A stretch of 64,000 bases of DNA from Halichoerus grypus (lineage: Eukaryota; Chordata; Mammalia; Carnivora; Phocidae). The translations under genes and the position numbers were made by a program. Position 1 is the first letter of the stretch, and each line of letters opens with the position of its first letter. Below the pieces are notes generated by a model that saw only the letters and a program-made list of their open reading frames with translations, was not told the origin of the DNA and searched no databases. The stretch spans positions 145,342,308 through 145,406,307 of the forward strand of contig NC_135717.1 of the NCBI RefSeq assembly GCF_964656455.1. Reading direction: 5' to 3'. Positions 38,848-52,669 of this stretch are shown in pieces.

Positions 38848-41681
38848 GATGTTCTGCACTTTTGCAGTGCTCCTTGGTTGATGCTCTTGGTGCTGGCCCA
38901 TGGATTAATATGATTAGAAAAGTTGTAAAAGACACTGTAATCCTCTGACTACTGCTCAAGCAACTATTTTGAACATTTAATTTTTCTTTGAAGCATCAAG
39001 CATACAGTATAAAGTTGAAAAATATTTATGAATGTGTCTATAAATGCAGAAGTGTTATAAAATACCATCTTTTAATGACCCTGGGAGATGGTTTATATTG
39101 GTGTCTTTATTCACTATTGCTACTGACCCATGACTCTCTTACTTTGATTTTCTAATCTCTTAGCTTCACATCTTTATCCTTATCTTGATCATCCACTGCC
39201 ATCTTTGGAAGGTCCTTCTAGAGAAGACCTTTAGAAGAGAAAAGTTTACTCCTCTAGAATTTCACCCAGTGATGAATTCATTTTGCTTATATTAATCTCT
39301 CACTTTCAGCCTTCAGCACCTGAAATCCGGTCTGCCTCTTGACTATACTTCTTTACAATTTGTCAGGCAATAGTGGTTTTCATTACTTGACTGTGGGTGG
39401 ATGAGTGGGAGGATGGACAAATGGATGAATAAATAAGTCCAACTGAATGTTAATCTTATCTCCATATTACTGCTAGCTTCACAATTTAGACTCTATTAAT
39501 TAAAAAGGAAATTAATGTAAAAATTATTTGAGTATAATTCAATAAAGTACTAACAAGCCCTGTATCAAGTAAGATCAGGGTCCTGATTTTATTTCTGCCA
39601 TTTCCTGGTTGTTGGGCAAGGTGCTTGACCTTTTTGAGCTTCAGTTTTGTCTTCTATAAACTGGGAAGAACAGTATCTATTGGATAGGATTGTTGAATTT
39701 TAAAATAACATATATGATGAATATAGTCTAGTCTGTTGTCAAACTTGGATCTCAAGCAAAGATTCTTGACAACTAATATATGTATTTTTTCTAGTTTTAG
39801 TGTTCTAATTCATTTTTGTTTTATTTTTGCTATCTTGCTACTATCGATAACTTGCTTTAAATAATCATAAAAAAGGTACTGAACTTAAGGATTTTTTAAT
39901 ATGGCTTTATAACATGGCATGAAGGATAACATTTTAGCTGTTGATTAACTTTTAGATAAGAATGTCTCACGTCCCTTATACAAGGCAAATTGTAATAAAC
40001 TGGTATTGTAATGGTACATGAGCTACTAGAAGTTAGAGTCTGCTTCATTTAATCTAGTAATCATACCTCAGATTCAGTCTCTTTGCAGCTGATTTTTAAA
40101 GTATTATTTCTTCAGATTGAAGAGATTTAAGATTTTATCACTGAACAGATGTTCTGCAAAAAGCAAAACCAAGAGTCACTGCTTTCCCTATTTTTGTAAT
40201 TACAGTTTACCATAAAGGACTGGCACTCCTTGTATTGAACTCAAGAATAATTGAAAGTGAAATCTCTAAAATTACATAGCTATTTTAGGTCATTTTATGT
40301 ACCATGATCTGTCAAGGATTTAGGGAAATATAGATGATTAAGTAATAAATTGATTTGTTATCTTTTATTAAAATATAATGAACGAGTCATAAGTTCTATA
40401 GGTAGAACAGTTCATTTTCAAGAAAACATTAGTTTTTGAAATATCTTTATATTACCCTTTATTAAGGAAAGAAACTATGAATGCTACATTTTAGTTTTGC
40501 CACAGGGCAGTTTATCATTCATTTATTTCTGAAACATTTAGTGAACATCCACTATGCTCCAGTTGCTCTTTTTCAGGCTGCCCATGCAGTGATGAACACA
40601 TTGTGAGTACTAATTCTATATTGACCTTAATATTTGGAGCATAAAGCAGCTTTATTTATATGGTTACTGTCATGCATGTATCCATAAATGATTAATATAA
40701 AAATTAATTTTGATCTCATATGTTTGGAAAAACCAAGGGTAAGATAGATAATAAATTACTGTACCATAAGGAAATTTTAAAAATCTTCCATAAAAGGGAG
40801 GAGGAAATATTATGAAATGCCTTATATTCAAAAGTAGATACCATTAATAAGGACACTGCAGCGTTTGTCACTCCTATACTGTAATTAAACTAAGCTAGAG
40901 AAATTACCACATCATAAAAACTAGAACGTAACCGTTTACGTAGGTGACTTTAAGCAGCATATGATTACGTCAGGCAGGATAATATAAATTAGAAGGTAGA
41001 GGAGCATTTGTTACTATAAAGCTACGGTTGTGGAGTTTTTGGTTTTTAAGTGCTTAGTTCTAAATAGCGTGTTCACTTGTTAGTATACAGCTAGCTTCCC
41101 AGTTACAGAATTTATAGGTTCTCTTTGCGGACAAATTAAATGGGTAATACACAGTGGTTTTCTTGACACAAATGGATGAATATTTTTCTTTCTGAAAAAC
41201 CATAAAATATACATTTGTTTCAAAAGTTATTTTAGACTATGAATAACTGAGAAATTCCTGAAATAATTATGAAATGAGAAACTTATTCACCTGAAGTTTG
41301 AAAAATATTGTTTATTACTTTTTCTACTCAAAGCCAAGGAGTGGACTTAATCCCTTCTTTATATCTCCAGGAACATATGGTCTTCCCATTCACTTACATA
41401 AATATGTAAATTTGAAACTTTTAGTTTAATTTAGTGCACAGGAAATGATCCGAATGAAGAGGAGTTACTGTACTTAAGACTCTCATACTTTTTCTAGCTT
41501 TTTCTGAAGCAATAATGCTTTCAATTTCAATAGAACATTTTTTAAATTTCTGTTTCAGTATGATATATACTAGACTCTTCCTATAAAGCTAATAATATTA
41601 AAATTGTTTTTCAGTACATGGGAAACCTGGCCTTAGGATTTTTGATATGACAATATGAAAGTATTCTTACTATAAAATGAT
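38848..41681. other. LRRIQ1 intron 7, low repeat content
   Basis: Apart from the MIR at 39585 and an L2-like bit at 40510-40610 I see no repeats in 2.8 kb. No exon is recognised. Confidence 0.35.
39585..39735 (+). repeat. MIR SINE
   Basis: Contains ttgttgggcaaggtgcttga, cctttttgagcttcagtttt and a 'ctataaactgggaa' core, typical MIR. Confidence 0.6.
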
Positions 41682-41696
41682 TTAACATATATAGTT

Positions 41697-41884
41697 TTTT
41701 TTTTTTTAAGATTTATTTATTTATTTATTTGACAGAGAGAGATACAGCGAGAGAGAGGGAACACAAGCAGGGGGGGTGGAAGAGGGAGAAGCAGGCCTGC
41801 CGCCGAGCAGGGAGCCCGATGCGGGGCTCGATCATGACCTGAGCCGAAGGCAGAGGCTTAATGACTGAGCCACCCAGGCGCCCC
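41697..41884 (-). repeat. CAN-SINE with perfect TSD, last SINE in the window
   Basis: Antisense SINEC lacking the 'ccaggaccctgggat' box (reads ggggctcgatcatgacctga). TSD ttaacatatatagtt at 41682-41696 and 41885-41899. Confidence 0.94.
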
Positions 41885-42908
41885 TTAACATATATAGTTA
41901 TTTCAGTGCATGGACTTAATTATAGTGAAGAACCAACATACTATATTTATTTCTCTGCCATTTTCTTTATATTAGAGCTCTTGAGTTTAATAAGTAGAGT
42001 TCTTTTCAGTAATCCAAAACTATTCCTGTTATCTGACATATTCTTGTGCAACTATAAGTGTAGTCCTTACTATATATACTGTAGAGTTGAGTACATTCTT
42101 TGATACTGAATTTTCTTTAGTTAAAAAGACTAAAACCAAAACGATAGAAAAATTCTTTAAGAAGAAAGCTTTGTGAAGTATTGAGTCCACAGTGATATTT
42201 CAATAATAAGAAATCTCATAATATGGTCTTCAAAGTGTTTGAAAATACAGAAAAAAATACCATTCATGCTGTTATATTACAGATTCTATATGCTCTGGGT
42301 ATATTACATTATTCAACAGTAAGGAATGATTCACACCAGCGGACTTGTAATAGAAAGCTATTTTTATTACATGGTTTAATTATTATTGCATGGTCCTATT
42401 TATTACAGGTTCTATAATTTCTCAAACTTTCTTTGTTTTTGGAAGGTAGTTGAGCCATTTTAATTAAATCATGGCAGGTTGGACACAGAATCTACCCCCG
42501 GACATATTGTGGCTCCTGTTAGTATCCAGGTATTAGGATACTGTCAAACACAGATCTTAAGCATTTATGTAGTACAATCTTGAAAACAGTGCCAAAATAA
42601 TTCACACAGAAAGTGAATTTGGTGAAAAATCAGCGAGTGAGCTAATAGATGATTATATTATTGCTTCTATGCATATTACTTTTGAACTTGAATTGGTCAT
42701 GGATGATAGCATTATTTTGCCTTTCTATGTGAGGAACAAAGGAGGCCCAGATAGCTTAATTGAAAGTGAATTGTTAACAAATGCAATTTTCAGTATATAT
42801 CATTAGTTTTTTTGATGAATTTTTAAAAAGAATTTTGCAAGGCTGATATAGTTTATATTCATTATTGTTAGATAATGTTATATACTCCCATTTTCTTGAA
42901 TTCTCTAG

Positions 42909-43061
42909 GTCACAACAGTTACATTTCAAGATTTGCCAGGTTGTAGTCTCTCCACACTAGCAGAGTGTCCAAATCTTCAGTTTTTGTCTCTTCGACGCTG
43001 TGGGTTGATTTCTTTGCACAGCCTGAGTAACTGCAAAAACCTGAAGCACATTGATGCCCAG
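42909..43061 (+). CDS. LRRIQ1: LRRIQ1 coding exon 8 (start of leucine-rich repeats)
   Basis: A 153-base, phase 0-0 exon; acceptor ttctctag, donor CAG|gtatgt. It encodes residues 800-850: VTTVTFQDLPGCSLSTL, then NLQFLSLRRCGLISLHSL and NLKHIDAQ. The L-x-x-L-x-L and C/N-x-L spacing of about 22 residues is of the SDS22-like LRR type, which usually forms a curved protein-binding surface. It follows a 6.35-kb intron. Confidence 0.93.
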
Positions 43062-43299
43062 GTATGTCCTCTGTTCTCCTCATTGTTTATCCTATAATAA
43101 AATAGAAAATGGATTTATGTTTATATTTCAGCAATGACAATTTTGAAGAAATAGTTACTATATTACCTGTAACTTGGGTTCTAAAGATGTCAAGGATCAA
43201 ACAAAATTTGTGAGAACCATTGAGGAAAGAGGATTAGGAAGTATGGCCTGGAAAATCACTTATCTCTATTTGCAGATGATGTAGTTATTGTCTTTGTTA

Positions 43300-43800
43300 C
43301 TTTTTGCTGTATGACAAATGACATTACTTAGTAAATTAAAACAACCACCAATTTAATTGCTCATGGTTCTGTGGGCCAGCCATGAATTGAGGCCAGGCTT
43401 GTCTGGGTCTTCTGCTTCATGTTTTGTTGCCTGGGTCTTTTACGTAATTTGAAGTGGGGGCTGGAATGTCCAAAATGCCTTACTTGTCTGGTGCCTTGGG
43501 AGGTTAGAATTTCAATCTCTCTTTCTTTCCTTCTCTCTCTTTCTCTCTCTCTCTGTGTCTGTGTCTCAGTCTCTTCCATTTTGGGGCTTCTCTACAGAGT
43601 GACTTAATCCCAAGAGTGAGCATTCCAAAAAGACAAGCTCCAATATGCAAGTGTTTATCAAGCATCTGCTGGCATCATGCTAGCTAATGTTCTATTGGCC
43701 AAACCTGAATTTGTGTGGGAGGGAGCTGGGTGGATTTGTGAATATTGGGTTTTGAGGTTTATTGGGGCCTATCAAAGTAACAGTCTACCACAATCTACCC
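43300..43800. repeat. dispersed repeat copy B (family not assigned)
   Basis: Starts ttgctgtatgacaaatgaca, with ggttctgtgggccagccatg and tcttctgcttcatgttttgt. Contains a TCTCTC simple repeat at 43516-43552. Lies just after LRRIQ1 exon 8. Confidence 0.45.
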
Positions 43801-45073
43801 TCTGGCTCCTAAGGAGTCACATCCTTCCCACATTCAAAATACACTCATGTTCCAGAGACCTCCAAGTCTCATCATCTTGTGGCGTCAGACTTAGACTTGA
43901 AAAACAAAATTTTCTCATCTAAATCAGATCCAAGTGGAAATGATCTGCTCAGATAGAGTTCTTTCAACTCAGAGATCTGTGAGATAAAATGAAAAGTATC
44001 TTCTCTCCTCCTGTTCCCCCGCCCACACACACACACTCACATACAGTGGTGAGATAGGCTTGATTAATTACAATAGCTATTCCCATTCACAATGAAAGAA
44101 AATAAGAAGCTCATAGTGTCCCTATTCCATAGCTGAGCACATATCATCATTTCCTTAATAAGGACTCGGTTCTGCTCAACGAAAATGGTTTTCTATGACC
44201 CTTGGTTCTGCCCACTGGGGTTTTGACATTTTCAAGGAATACTTCTTTTTCCATAAGATGTACTATTTGCAGCTGAGAATTTTCCTAAGCGTGTTTCATT
44301 TCCCATAGCAGATGGGGTGGGGTGGGGGGCGGGTAGGCTAGAAGCTTCTTTTCATTTTACTTACATTCTTTTCAGTTCACACAGTCAGTGTTTCCACCAA
44401 CATGATTTTCTTTGAAAACTTTGTGGATTTCTTATGCTTCTTATTAAGTTCACTCCATTAGACAATGGCTATGCTTATAAATATTTTTGAGAGGGATGCC
44501 GTGGGACTACACACAAGATTCTTAAAAGCCCATTTATTTTTCTGAGGTCTTAAAAAATAAAATTGCTGTTACATCCTAGACATGATCTTGACACTGAAAC
44601 CAATATTATATATTGCAGAGATATATGTGTAGTAAAAGTATAAAACTGTACATGAGATTCATACCTAATTCACAATATTGGTGTTCTTTGGAGAGGAAGG
44701 GAGCAAAAGGGACTGAGGAAGGGGAAATAGGGAGATTTCAACTTTTTCAGTGTTTGGTTTCTGTAACAGTTTTAAAGCAACTATGACCTAGTGTTCATTT
44801 TTGTTCATTTAGATTGTTTGAAATATTTTGTTACATGATCTTCTGTATTTTCTGTATTTTCAAAGATTAATAAATATAAAATCAGTTAATTATTTATTAG
44901 GTTACTTAATATTTTCATCTAGATAGTATAACATTCTGCATATTTGCCTTAAAAGTCAGAGATTCGGTTATTTACTTGGAGATCATCTCTCATCCTTCCT
45001 CTTTTTGTAAGCTTTAAATGTTCCATTAATAAGTCATTGAACTAAAACTAATGGCATTTGTTCTTTGTCTTAG

Positions 45074-45224
45074 GAAAACCATATTGAGACTATCAATTGT
45101 GAAAATTTGGAAAATCTCTGTGTTGTTCTTCTTAATAAAAATCAACTGACTTCTTTTCATGGTTTGGATGGCTGTACTAATATCCAAAATCTTGAACTCT
45201 CACATAATAAAATCACTCGAATTG
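45074..45224 (+). CDS. LRRIQ1: LRRIQ1 coding exon 9 (LRRs)
   Basis: Acceptor tgtcttag, donor ATTG|gtaaga. It encodes ENHIETINCENLENLCVV, LLNKNQLTSFHGLDGC and NIQNLELSHNKITRI, residues 851-900, plus one base of codon 901. Two more SDS22-like repeats are visible (LENLCVVLLNKNQL and IQNLELSHNKI). The following intron is the largest here, 16.9 kb. Confidence 0.93.
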
Positions 45225-46389
45225 GTAAGAACAAGGGAATTTGAACTTATTGACATTTATTTCTCATGATTACATTTTGTTTCATTTATTCCTTTTCAAG
45301 AATAGGCCGCCATTATTAATTTGCTTATTTTATTTATGCCATACTTATTTAATCTTTTATCCAAATGCATGAAAGAAATAAGATTATTTTTAGTATATAT
45401 AAAGGAAATATGCTCTCACCACTGGCAAATGGCTAGTTATCAGTGGCTCCTTAAATTAGTATATTCACTAACCTATTCCTTTTTTTCTAACCAGTGGTCA
45501 TCTGAGCTCTACTGGAGAATATAATACCCTGGTTCTGTGCCATCATATTTGTATGGATTCTGTGCTTTCTGCACTTAGAAACTGTCATATCTGTTTCCTA
45601 AAAATCCCTGTCATCACTCCTTTCCTTGCTTTCTACACTGCTTGTACTAACCTTTCCTTTTTTAGATAAGGCATGAAAGAAAGAATTCATCGGTTTGAAT
45701 CTCCCTAATCTTTTCCATCTCTCCATCTGTATATCTGTATCCCTATTTATCTATATCTGTTTCCACCCTCATACTTTATAATCCATGTAATTCAGCAATG
45801 AAAATGTCTTTTCTTAAGGCCAGTCCTGTTTTCTATAAATATAATTGTCAGTCTCCTCTGATGCTTTATCACCTGTCATATGTGAGACAGTTCCTTTGCC
45901 ATTTACTTCTACCGTTGCGTCATCTCTCTTACCCTTTGCTGTCAAGTTTTGTGAAGGTATTCTGTTCATGCTTTCACTTTTTAGTACCCAACTTCCCTCT
46001 TCTTCCTACTGAAACTCAACTTCAGCTTACCACTATACTGTTAGCAGTGTGATAATTCTAAAGTAAAAATCTCATTATATTTCTTACTACCTGGCTTAAA
46101 ATTCTCTGTTATTTTTTATTTAAATTTGTGAGATTCTCAAGGGACTTGATAGGAGCTTAAATAATGGTTAATGAATTATCAAGGATTGCTAAAAAGTCAG
46201 GAACTAGATAAAAATTTAACTCTGGTACAATACTAATAGCTTAAATTTTTGGACACCTAAAAGGTACTATCTTTTCTACCTCCTCATCCTAAAATTATTA
46301 GGAAATGTGGTCTGGACTGAAATTTCAGGGAGTGGGATGGGAGTAGATGGGGCAGTGGAAGTAAGTTACTTTTCCCATTTGATTTAATT

Positions 46390-47720
46390 TTATTTTTGAT
46401 ATATAAAACAAATATATGTTTCAAAGCCAAACTACATTTAAAAAGGCATACTCAAAGAGATTGATCTTTCATCCCTGTCCTTTTCACTCTGTTCTCCGAT
46501 ATACTTTTATATATAGATGTTTTTGTATATATGCACATATAACATCTATATATGTATTTAATAATATATGTATCACTTATGTGTATGTTTGTACATACAA
46601 ATATATATACACACATATATCTAAGAAATATATGTATATATACTAATCCTAATTCTAGGATTAAAATATAGAATATAGAATATTTTAAGTACTGTCCTTT
46701 ATCTTGCTTTTTTTTCACTTAACAACATGTTATGGAGTTCAGAGCATTCTTTTTCCATGGCTTCATAGTCTTCGATTTTGTGGATCAATCAGGTTTTATT
46801 CCACTGGTTCCTGGTTGATCAACATTGGATGGTTTCTGGTCTTCCACATTTGCCATAATAAGTAATCTGATACTTATATCATTTTATACTTTACCAGTTA
46901 TATCTTTAGATTAATTTTCTGCAATGTATATTGCTGGTGCAAAGGACATCTGTAATTTAGGAAAATAGTGCCAGGCACATTTTATGGGTTAAACGATTTT
47001 GCACTCCTACCACTAATACACATTAATGCCAGTTTCTTCCACTTTTCTTCTATTATTTTGTTCCTTCTATTTCTGAGTTAAATATTTAATTTTTTAAAAA
47101 TTTTTATTCTTTTTCACTCTTGTTAACATAAATACTTAAGTCTATAAATTTTTCTGTGAGCACTGCTTGGCCCGTAACTTCTGTGTTTTCATCAGTTCTA
47201 CAATTTTATGATGTATTTTGCCTTTTAGCTAAGATTTAAAATTTCTATATGGTAAGACCATTTTGTGTTGTTGCTGTTATTCTTTTTAGTTTTATTGCAT
47301 TATAGTGAGAGAATTATCTTTGTGCCATTTCTGCTTTTTGGAACTTATTGTGATTTTCTAATATATGGTCAATTTTCAGGAACGTTTCATGTGCACGTGA
47401 AAAGAGGTCATTGTGTTTTTAATTGGAATATAGAGTTTATATTTTTATCTTTATGATCTACCTTGGTGATCATTTGTTTTAGATCTTCAAAGACTGAGTT
47501 GAGCTAGTATAAATATGTTTATTATTAATCAGCCTATTTCTTTTTGTATATATATTTTTATATATTTTATATATCCTTTGGTTTCCATTTTTTGAGTGTT
47601 GCTCCATGCTGTTTTGTAGATATTCTTAACTGTGTTATCTTTATTGAAATTTATGTGTCCTTCTTTGTCTCTTTAATGTTTTGAGACTAAATTCTACCTT
47701 GCCTGACAACATTTTTTTGT
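46390..47720 (-). mobile_element. old L1 fragments, antisense
   Basis: 46690-47030 resembles a reverse L1M 3' UTR (cttaacaacatgttatggag, gcacattttatgggttaaac) and 47080-47720 reverse ORF2 (taaatttttctgtgagcact, catgtgcacgtgaaaagagg). Very AT-rich between. Not resolved further. Confidence 0.45.
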
Positions 47721-48479
47721 TTGTTTGTTTGTATTTGCCTACTTGGCCATTAAAAAAAAAACCCACAAAACTTTAGAAACTCTTTGTTTTAGGTGTGTAC
47801 TTATACACAGCATAGATTTGGGTTTTATTTTTTGATCCAATTTTAAATGTTTTTGTTTCATATAGAGCATGGCCATTTGCATTTGTAATTCAACTTACAT
47901 CCTTGGTGTTAGTACTGTCATCCCACTTGGGATGATGTTCCCTTTCTGGAAGAAGGCCTTGTTGATATTACCTGGGTTCTTCCACCACTGGAGCACCTCC
48001 ATTTCTTATTTATCCATCCAGTTTCCGTGGGATTCCTTCTGTACCAGTGTGGATTTAGCCTGGATTGTGTTGGTCATGGATACTTAACTACCCCACTTAG
48101 AAAAATTCAGCTTGTAATTTCTTCCTCTCCCATTTACACTGGAAAGATAGATTGGGGTATTTTTATTTATTGTTGTTTGTTATGAATTTCTAGAGGAGTT
48201 ATGGGGAAAGTTGGATCAAGGCAGTCACCGTCATCTCTGATTTTTTTTTTTTTTTAATATGGGAAAATTATAGTTGTTTTCACAAAGCAAGCTTTTACAG
48301 ACATTTCAAGGCACACTTTTGAAAATAAAATGTGTAATATTCTTTAATGTGTTTATTTGCCTGTGTGTCTGTGCTGCTTGCTTTGGGACTACTCATATTT
48401 TCTTCTGTATGGAAATAGTGGTACTTTTGATACAATTTTTTATTTTAAAATTTCAGTTTAAAAGACAGAAATAATTTTG

Positions 48480-50280
48480 TTGTTGTTGGAATGAAGGCAA
48501 GTGCACTGATAATGTATGTTGCTATATTGGCACACACTGAAGCAAGCTTAAAAAAAAGAAAAAGGCTGATTGTGAGAAGAAATGCTTCAACTCCCATTCA
48601 CTTCATTTTCATTGCCAGCAGGGCTGTATGGGATTTCTTGTAACCAGTGGATTTCCTGGGATAGGATATCTGCAAGATTTATGTGGAAACTGCCATAGTA
48701 TTAATTGATGTACTTGAGGTATCTTTATGTAGTACAGAGCAAATAAGGTAAAAGACATCTTTGCTGTCTGTTGGGTACAATGAAAACACTGTATTTATTG
48801 AGTGTGAGAAGAGTGTACATGAAAAAGTAGATTTTCTGAAGACTGTTTGGAGTCTGTTTTTCATCTTCAGGAACTGCTTACAGAGATTCTGGTTGAGCTA
48901 AGGGAAAAGCATAGATTTTGTCTTTCAATGATGTATTGATGCTAAGAACTCTTATGAAGGGGCACAAAGATAGATTTGTGTTTATAAGTTAATAGGTTAC
49001 TATTCCATGCTATAATATTTCTTAAGGAGGTGAAATAAAATTGGAAGCAATACCATGTATTCTACATTTGTAGTTTCAAGTTTAATTTGTTCCTAATTCT
49101 TACTAAGCTGTAGTTATTGCAGTAGCTAATATGTAGGATTAGCTTTAATTACTTTTTATTAGAAAACATTAATGCACATTTTTATTTGAATTTCATTGCA
49201 TTTAAGTGAATCAGAATAGGAACTGTGTCAGTCTGTTTAAGGCAATTCATTTGAAGTTATTTATGCTAAATGTTTTCCATTCTAATGAAACTGTTTAATT
49301 ACAGAAATAGAAACACAATGTAAAGTATACTTTTTAAAAGTAACAAATAAAATGTAATTCTACACATTGAAAGTTATGTAAAGTTAATTATGTATTTTTA
49401 ATTTAATAAAAATTAAGTATGTTTAATTTAATGTTTAAACATATTGTGTGCTGTGGCTAATTTAAAGACTACCATATAACATTTTAATATTATTTTCTAT
49501 AATTGGTTCTATTTGGGTAGCACGTTTTTGATTATAGAATATTTTGATTTGATCTGGAGTTATTCTTGCATATTTTGAATGTCAAAATAATTGCTTAATT
49601 TTAATTTATTAAGCTTCACTTTAGTTGATAATTTTAAATATGGATTTATTTTAATCAGACAACAGATTTTATCATACTTTTTATAATCTAAAATGTTTTA
49701 TGTTTTTTTTCCTCTGGAAGTTCTTTTTTCCTGTACTATCTTTTATAAGTCAATTTAGTTTGGGTGATTTGCAGTTTAAATTTTAAGGTTATGATATCAT
49801 TATGATATTTCATGCTTTCTTTTGCCTGAAATTTCCCATAAGTAAGTTTCAGGTAAAATTGGCAAAACATTTTGTTTTCCAGAAGTAATATGGAAAAACA
49901 TTCCTTGAATGGATGTTGAATATCTGTGAGAAGTTTTTCATATTTTGAGGTAGTATTTTTGACTTCATTTTTTAACAAATAGCCAAAGCAAATGAAAAAT
50001 AGGTGATTTATAATTTGTAATCTAGTTTTCTTTGTTTCTTCCATTTTTATGTTGGATTTTATTGACTTTTTAAGAGAAACATCCTGAAAGTAAATTAATC
50101 TGAAAAAATTCATGCCATATGACGAAATTATTTTATAAATTTTCTTACAGAAAAAATACAACTTAATATAATAAATATAGCAATAGATAATTTTTTTAAA
50201 CCACCATATATTTATGTACTATATACGTTTAACTCATTTGCTTTTCCTATAAACGCTATGAGTTAGTTACTATTAAATGC
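48480..50280. other. LRRIQ1 intron 9, repeat-poor AT-rich stretch
   Basis: About 1.8 kb without any repeat I recognise. The 141-codon minus ORF at 49736-50161 is AT-rich, lacks family features and is probably chance. Confidence 0.35.
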
Positions 50281-52329
50281 TTTCCCCCCCCACTCCGGTA
50301 ATAATTGAGGCACAGAGAGGTTAAATAAATTATCTAAGATAAATTAGTAAATGATAGAGCCAGGATTTGAAACTCAGCATTCTATCCCTAGTATCTGATT
50401 TTTTAATTCCCTCATTCCACTGCCTCTCCAATAGATATGAATTTAACATTTAAGATTATTACTATTTTATTAGAGTATATTAAAACTCTTTATGCAGAAA
50501 AAAGTAATGATTTTAAGGTTTATTGATTAATAAATTTGTTAATGAGCAAATTTATTGAGCACCTACTATGTGTAAGCACTTTTCCAGGCACTAGAACACA
50601 GTACTAGAATATTGCTGAGGATGCAGCAATAAGCAAAACAAATGAGTATCCTGACTTTTACCAAGATTATCTAGTGATATTTACATAGAGAAAAGAGAAT
50701 GGGAATAAATTGCTGTATTTCATTTATTGAATTTTGAGTAAAAATGAAAATAAGTATGATGTTGATGTGTAAGAGCAAATAATTATTTTTGTCTTCTCAT
50801 TCATGAAGCTTCTATCTCCGCTATGTGAAGAAAACTTTAATCTGAAAAAACATCTTTCTTTAATGCCAGCAATTAATTTGTTAATTTATAAATTTCAGGT
50901 GATACATTCCTAGAAAATACCATTGTAAATAGAAGTATTAAGAGACTTTTTTCCCCTGATGTTTTATTTTCAGATAATACTGCTTTCTGGAAAAGTGACA
51001 CTAATATTATAAGTATGAAAGATATTGAAATAATGCAACATTTTCACATAGGCTTGATTACTGTCTTGACTCATAGGGGAAGTGTGCCTGGCTTAATACT
51101 TGCTACCCGATGTTGTCTTTGGAACACTAGAAAAAATTAATGAAGTAAAATAAAATAAAGCTCTGGTTATTTTGCTTGTAGAAATGCTTTTCACTACTGT
51201 ATACTTAGTGAATTTCTTATATTCCACTAGATGGTGCTAGCTTACTCTTCAGTTTTGAAATGCAACAATGCCCAGTATAAAGCTGAAAGGGATTTTACAG
51301 ATCTGCCAATTTCAGCTCTTTAAGAGTTTACAGATGAAAAAACAGACCCACATAATTTTCATCAAACTCCTACCAGAGGTGGGGCTAGAATCCAAGTTGT
51401 CTGATTCCTGTTTTAGTATTCTTGTTTCCACACAACATGTATGATACTGAAGAACTTTTGCATTGAAACTAAAAATCTTAAGTGCAACTCAGCATATTTG
51501 CATGTAACTGTCAAACATAGCAATCATTGAGCAGCTGAAGGAGGTAGACCTTTACCAAACACTTATTTAGTGAAAACCCAGCCTAATTTAACATCTTTAG
51601 TTTTGCTGTTCCTTACAGGAGAGGTTTTTCCCCCACTGTGGCAGGAATGTCTTATTAGACCATTGGCTCATTTCTGTGGGAGGAATTCTTTGAAATAGAT
51701 ATTTGTAGCAAGTATAGCCAAATGCTAATTTTGCCATGGGCAAGGGCCCTTTGAGGGATAAACACACTTGGCTTCAGTTCTATTTTTTGGGACATAGTAA
51801 ACTTTTAAAGAGTTAATAATATATTGAAGCAGTGGACTCAAGAGTATTTAAGTGATACTTTATATTTGTTATATTTACATAATTTGCAAGAAGCTCTTGA
51901 ATATTTTTGTGGCTACTGTTTTGTTTTATTTGGGATGGGGAGTGGACAAAATAGAAATGGTGACTGGGAAAGAATCATTTTCTTTGAGATGTTGAGAAAG
52001 TAATGGTATTCTAAGGTAAGGCTTGCTCTAAGTCTATTTTGCTCAGTTACTATCCTTCATTTGATAGCAAAGAACTTGTAAGATTAAAAGAGGAAGGGTG
52101 GCAACTTATTCTAACTTCCTTCCCATCTAGATCCCCTTTTTGAGCCAAGTGCATTGACTTGATCAAATTACTGTTTAATCAATTGTATACAGACTTTTTT
52201 TTAAGTGTGTACTGATATCCTATTTCTTCTTCAAAGTTTAGCTCAAATATTTGTCTTTGAAGTCTTATTTGGCCACAACAGTTAGAGTTTTTTAACTACT
52301 TTTCATTGAGGATAATTGTTAGGAAACAA

Positions 52330-52530
52330 TAATAGCTATTATTTTTAGTACCCAATATCTGAAAGTGTTGTACAAGCTACTTTAAAATATTGTTTTTAAT
52401 CCTCCCAATAACGCAAAATCACCCTCACTCCACAAATAAAGGAACAAAGACTCAGAGAAGTTAGGTAACTTGTTTATATTCACACAGCTATTTTTTGGAA
52501 TAGACCTGAAATTCATGGACCGTCTGCCTC
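52330..52530 (-). repeat. MIR SINE, antisense
   Basis: Contains aaaggaacaaagactcagag, aagttaggtaacttgtttat, ttcacacagctattttttgg, MIR in reverse. A similar shorter one is at 50290-50400 (ttgaggcacagagaggttaa). Confidence 0.55.
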
Positions 52531-52669
52531 AGAGCCTATTCGTTTTTTATAATGCCATAATGCCTGTAATTAACATGTGCTACTGACCATGTAATTAGCA
52601 TAGTCATAGAGAAAAACTATATACATGACTCCTATGATGATTGTGGGTTGTAGATCTTTATTCTTAGAG

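Noticed and set aside
49736..50161. 141-codon minus ORF in intron 9
   Set aside because: AT-rich Lys/Ile/Asn composition, no domain, no splice or promoter context; long chance ORFs are expected in such DNA.
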